Origin: Chamaea fasciata
Lineage: Eukaryota; Chordata; Aves; Passeriformes; Sylviidae
Assembly: GCA_029207755.1 (NCBI GenBank)
Contig: JARCOQ010000006.1
Span: 66,872,093 to 66,936,092 of the forward strand
Direction: 5' to 3'
DNA: 64,000 bases
The position numbers and the translations under genes are program-made. Below are positions 62,601 through 64,000 of the stretch, piece by piece; the stretch's first letter is position 1, and every line of letters starts with the position of its first letter. The notes beneath the pieces are model-generated. The model saw nothing but the letters and a program-made list of their open reading frames with translations. It made no database searches and was not told the DNA's origin.

Positions 62601-62753
62601 GGTTGTCGTAGTTATACAGCAGCAAGGCATTGCTCTTTATGGTGGCAAACTTTATGTAGATGTAATTGTTGTTGGGATCCATACTGGGGAACTCCATGTA
62701 GGACAGCTCTTCAAAACCATAACTGTTGAGCTCGCAGTGGTTCCCAAAAACAC
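45766..62753 (-). CDS. FAT4: FAT4 protocadherin, 3' part of gene (7 exons, 5' end outside window)
   Basis: This is the C-terminal part of FAT4, a very large single-pass atypical cadherin that acts at the cell surface as the partner of DCHS1 in planar cell polarity and Hippo-linked growth control. The coding segments, in transcript order, are 62446-62753, 58315-58400, 57096-57275, 55945-56069, 54615-54820, 49682-49943 and 45766-47660. Each begins after AG and ends before GT on the minus strand, and the phases chain exactly (2-nt carry-in, then 0, 2, 2, 1, 0, 1), giving 3,062 coding nt and about 1,019 residues. The domain order is laminin-G, EGF, laminin-G, EGF-type modules, membrane span, cytoplasmic tail. 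This order and tail motifs such as [34 protein letters not shown] and [18 protein letters not shown] separate it from FAT1-3. The 34 cadherin repeats and the start codon lie beyond the right edge. No frameshift or internal stop was seen. The identification comes from remembered family sequence, not a search. Confidence 0.96.
47661..49681 (-). other. FAT4: FAT4 last intron (2,021 bp)
   Basis: Minus-strand donor GTACTA at 49681 and a CCCCTTCCTCAG acceptor at 47661, inserted after the first base of a Gly codon. No repeat or other gene recognised inside. Confidence 0.92.
49682..49943 (-). CDS. FAT4: FAT4 exon: second laminin-G domain, middle part
   Basis: This 262-bp exon starts in phase 0 after TCTGACCAG and ends with 1 nt of a Gly codon before GTACTA. 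It encodes [20 protein letters not shown], then [20 protein letters not shown], a LSVDR strand and [14 protein letters not shown], all characteristic laminin-G elements. One sequon (NGS) is present. The Gly codon is completed by the first 2 nt of the terminal exon. Confidence 0.95.
49944..54614 (-). other. FAT4: FAT4 intron within the second laminin-G domain (4,671 bp)
   Basis: Phase-0 intron with donor GTGAGA. It contains a CR1 fragment (52252-52452) and, at about 50946-51010, a cluster of CpG dinucleotides unusual for this AT-rich intron. Nothing else is recognisable. Confidence 0.92.
52252..52452 (-). mobile_element. CR1 LINE 3' fragment in FAT4 intron
   Basis: The plus strand reads ATAGAACCATGGAAAGGTTT, TTAAAGATGATCCAGTTCCA, ATGGGCAGGGACACCTTCCT and CTTCCAGGGATGGGGCAGCC. 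It lies in the 4.7-kb FAT4 intron in the same orientation as the gene. Confidence 0.93.
54615..54820 (-). CDS. FAT4: FAT4 exon: second laminin-G domain, N-terminal part
   Basis: This 206-bp exon has a 2-nt carry-in and ends in phase 0 on Lys before GTGAGA. It encodes [20 protein letters not shown], then a basic stretch, then [20 protein letters not shown], the typical opening strands of a laminin-G domain. One N-glycosylation sequon (NFT) is present. The stretch between the two conserved blocks ([13 protein letters not shown]) looks more divergent than the rest. The exon is GC-rich compared with the introns around it. Confidence 0.94.
54821..55944 (-). other. FAT4: FAT4 intron between EGF exon and second laminin-G domain (1,124 bp)
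   Basis: Phase-1 intron with donor GTGAGG and acceptor TTGTCCCAG. A run of ten G near 54933 is the only notable sequence. Confidence 0.9.
55945..56069 (-). CDS. FAT4: FAT4 exon: EGF-like domain between the two laminin-G domains
   Basis: This 125-bp exon carries 1 nt in and 1 nt out. It encodes one complete EGF-like module: [19 protein letters not shown], followed by a [17 protein letters not shown] segment with the six expected cysteines. The donor chosen is AAAT|GTGAGG at 55943-55944; it makes the length fit the phase of the next exon and gives a Tyr at the junction. A second GT 9 bp further on would not match the phase. A CR1 fragment begins only about 130 bp upstream of the acceptor (56198-56346). 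Confidence 0.93.
56070..57095 (-). other. FAT4: FAT4 intron between first laminin-G domain and EGF exon (1,026 bp)
   Basis: Phase-2 intron with donor GTACGT and acceptor TTTCTTTCAG. The antisense CR1 fragment at 56198-56346 occupies its 3' end near the acceptor. Confidence 0.92.
56198..56346 (+). mobile_element. CR1 LINE 3' fragment in FAT4 intron
   Basis: CCCCATCCCTGGAAGTGTCC, AAGGTTGGATGGGGCCCTGA, GATGATCTTCAAGGTCACTT and CCAACCCAAACCATTCTGTA give the CR1 3' end in sense orientation, antisense to FAT4. It ends about 130 bp upstream of an EGF exon. Confidence 0.93.
57096..57275 (-). CDS. FAT4: FAT4 exon: end of first laminin-G domain
   Basis: This 180-bp exon carries 1 nt in and 2 nt out. 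The acceptor follows a long T-tract and the donor is GTACGT. The peptide begins [14 protein letters not shown] and ends at [14 protein letters not shown], where the final Gln codon is shared with the next exon. The segment [20 protein letters not shown] is the C-terminal laminin-G signature with its conserved cysteine. The frame stays open past the donor, but the downstream reading is intronic: joining CA to the next exon's G restores Gln-Cys-Pro. Confidence 0.95.
57276..58314 (-). other. FAT4: FAT4 intron within the first laminin-G domain (1,039 bp)
   Basis: Phase-2 intron with donor GTAAGT and a long T-tract acceptor. No repeats or other genes recognised. Confidence 0.92.
58315..58400 (-). 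CDS. FAT4: FAT4 exon: first laminin-G domain, middle part
   Basis: This 86-bp exon starts in phase 0 after a TTTTGCAG acceptor and ends after 2 nt of a codon before GTAAGT. It encodes [20 protein letters not shown] and then SSVAVSTD, with the last codon (Trp) completed by the next exon. The two cysteines and the SLTVD strand are typical of the laminin-G core. It is too short to stand out as an open reading frame, and was placed by phase-matching its neighbours. Confidence 0.94.
58859..58944 (+). repeat. 43-bp tandem duplication in FAT4 intron
   Basis: Units at 58859-58901 and 58902-58944 start CTGGGAGTA and end AATAACC or AATGACC; they differ at three positions, indicating a fairly recent duplication. 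Confidence 0.93.
59193..59297 (+). mobile_element. CR1 LINE 3' fragment in FAT4 intron
   Basis: Only about 105 bp of the CR1 3' tip remains: CAACCTGGTCTAGTGGCAGA, TGTCCCTGCCCATGACAGGG, GATGATCTTTAAGGCTCTTT and CCAACCCAAACCACTCTGTG. Confidence 0.9.
61055..61352 (-). mobile_element. CR1 LINE 3' fragment in FAT4 intron
   Basis: At about 300 bp this is the longest CR1 copy in the window. The plus strand reads ACCACAGAATCCTTAATGTT, AACCACTAAGCCAACACTGA, CCAGGGATGGTGACTCAACC, CTTCCCTGGGCAGCCTGTTC and CCATTTCCTCTTGTCCTGTT. It lies in the 4.0-kb FAT4 intron in the sense of the gene. Confidence 0.93.
62446..62753 (-). CDS. FAT4: FAT4 exon: first laminin-G domain, N-terminal part
   Basis: This is the most 5' FAT4 exon in the window, 308 bp. 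It starts with 2 nt completing a codon from the preceding exon outside the window and ends in phase 0 on ATG before GTAAGA. The acceptor has a strong pyrimidine tract. The peptide runs from [20 protein letters not shown] to [11 protein letters not shown] and is the start of a laminin-G (concanavalin-like) domain, with the typical LLLYNYDN and [13 protein letters not shown] strands. An N-glycosylation sequon, NQT, lies in the middle. The open frame continues past both exon ends, but those extensions are intronic: the splice sites match exactly where homology to FAT4 stops. Confidence 0.95.
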
Positions 62754-64000
62754 CTGAAAAACGAAAAGCAAAATCTGGAACTGGGGAGGTTTTCCTCAAC
62801 GTGCATTCTCCCAGGAACGAAGTGTGGACGTGCTCTCCACATGGCTGTGGAACCTCTAAATGTAGAATTGAAACCACACAACCAACAGAAGAAAGCTATT
62901 ACCCACAGCTGGGTGCTGAGGTACATTACATTTAAACTTAAGAATTGAGTTACAAAGGACAGATGCATCTATCAAAAAGCATTTCATCGAGCTCTGTGGC
63001 TTCCTTGGAAAACACCAAACCAAGCTAGTTTGACAGCTCTGACAAGACCTGGTTGTTAATTATCATCAGGCTGTGATTAATCCATTAATCCAGCTATGGA
63101 AATAAATGTGCAAGTTGAGTTTATTTTTCGCTCTGCAGCTGTTATCTGAACTGTTTCTCACTGGGGGGTTAATTTTTTATACTTATGAAATAAGCATATG
63201 TGTGATTAAAATATTTGTCTTCGCATGTTTTTACTGATATGAATATTTTGGTGCATTCTACATAATTCTTTTCATATCTCTGTCACATAATTTCCCCTGA
63301 TTTTTATTTTACTGAAGCAACAATGGGAAAAAAACCTCCTGATTTAATTTATGAATATTAGTTACACTTGCAATGGAAATTAATAAACCCTGAGGAAATG
63401 TACAATAAAGGAAATAAAAGGGAACAGAGAAATTATTCCACATGTTAATAGAAAAACTTACTCAGCATTAGTTACAAATGCATATTGAGAACTATATTTT
63501 TATGAGAGGGTGTTCAGCAACCTTAAAACACTGTAGATGTTTTCTGTACATTTCTGTTTCTTTAATTAATCTGTTACATTTACTTTCATACTTTTCCATA
63601 TGAACAATGGCAATTTTGGATTAATCTGCATTCAGAATCAATCCTGCTGCAATTGTGTCATGATGCCTTAAAATATCCATGTTGTTCTATGTTTTTGTTG
63701 GGTTCGTTCCACAAGCCAAATCTGGGATAATTAAATTCTAAAAATCATGAAACTATTTTGGCACTAGTATATGCTTCTCTGATCAAAATACACATGATAT
63801 AGTGGTCTTACTCTTCAGCTGCACTGAAAGTGGCTGTTATTCATCAGGAGAGCTTTGCTATCATCATACCTCCTCCTTCAGACTGAACTTTGGATATTCT
63901 TGGTGGTGAAGGTACTTTAGCCCTGATCCAGCTGTGCTTGAGCTAAGTTTCTTCTTTAGGAAGTCAATGGTCTTGATTTAAGTATTTCAAGCATCCATTT
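62754..64000 (-). other. FAT4: FAT4 intron, truncated by the window edge
   Basis: AT-rich DNA upstream of the exon at 62446-62753. No cysteine-rich EGF or cadherin-type exon was found on the minus strand up to 64000, so the previous exon lies outside. Confidence 0.85.

Noticed and set aside
62754..62877. Upstream extension of the laminin-G open frame
   Set aside because: It runs through a strong polypyrimidine-AG acceptor, and FAT4 similarity stops exactly at 62753.
63800..64000. Possible further FAT4 exon at the right edge
   Set aside because: No cysteine spacing of EGF type, no cadherin motif and no acceptor/donor pair on the minus strand.

Overview
The window is vertebrate nuclear DNA, almost certainly from a bird. 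It carries at least eleven fragments of CR1 LINE 3' ends (about 100-300 bp each), two stand-alone LTRs of avian type, AT-rich single-copy DNA, and short exons with canonical GT/AG junctions. The species cannot be read from the sequence. There are no bacterial genes, operons, CRISPR arrays, or tRNA/rRNA genes that I can recognise.

The only protein-coding gene I can support is the 3' end of FAT4 on the minus strand (45766-62753). FAT4 is the giant atypical cadherin that binds DCHS1 in planar polarity and Hippo-linked growth control. Seven exons are present and every junction keeps the reading frame. In transcript order: 62446-62753, 58315-58400 and 57096-57275 encode the first laminin-G domain; 55945-56069 encodes an EGF-like domain; 54615-54820, 49682-49943 and the start of the terminal exon encode the second laminin-G domain. 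The terminal exon (coding part 45766-47660) then gives cysteine-rich EGF-type modules, one membrane span, and a cytoplasmic tail of roughly 460 residues. Together they give about 1,019 residues. The cadherin repeats and first EGF modules lie beyond the right edge. The introns hold four CR1 fragments (52252, 56198, 59193, 61055), a 43-bp tandem duplication and a CpG cluster.

The left 44 kb (1 to about 43.9 kb) lies downstream of FAT4 and contains no gene I can defend. This fits the gene-poor DNA known downstream of FAT4 in other vertebrates. It holds seven CR1 fragments, an LTR at 8699-9399, a solo LTR with a target-site duplication at 28925-29392, trinucleotide arrays, long A- and T-tracts, several small tandem duplications, and an 84-unit mosaic pentanucleotide array at 33771-34190. 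A MIR-like SINE lies about 1 kb past the FAT4 stop codon.

I did not find an undescribed biological system. The items most worth checking are the mosaic pentanucleotide array, an isolated 68-codon protein-like open stretch at 24651-24857 (minus strand), an alanine run in the FAT4 tail, the GC-rich terminal exon with a long antisense open frame, and the MIR-like element beside the FAT4 3' end.
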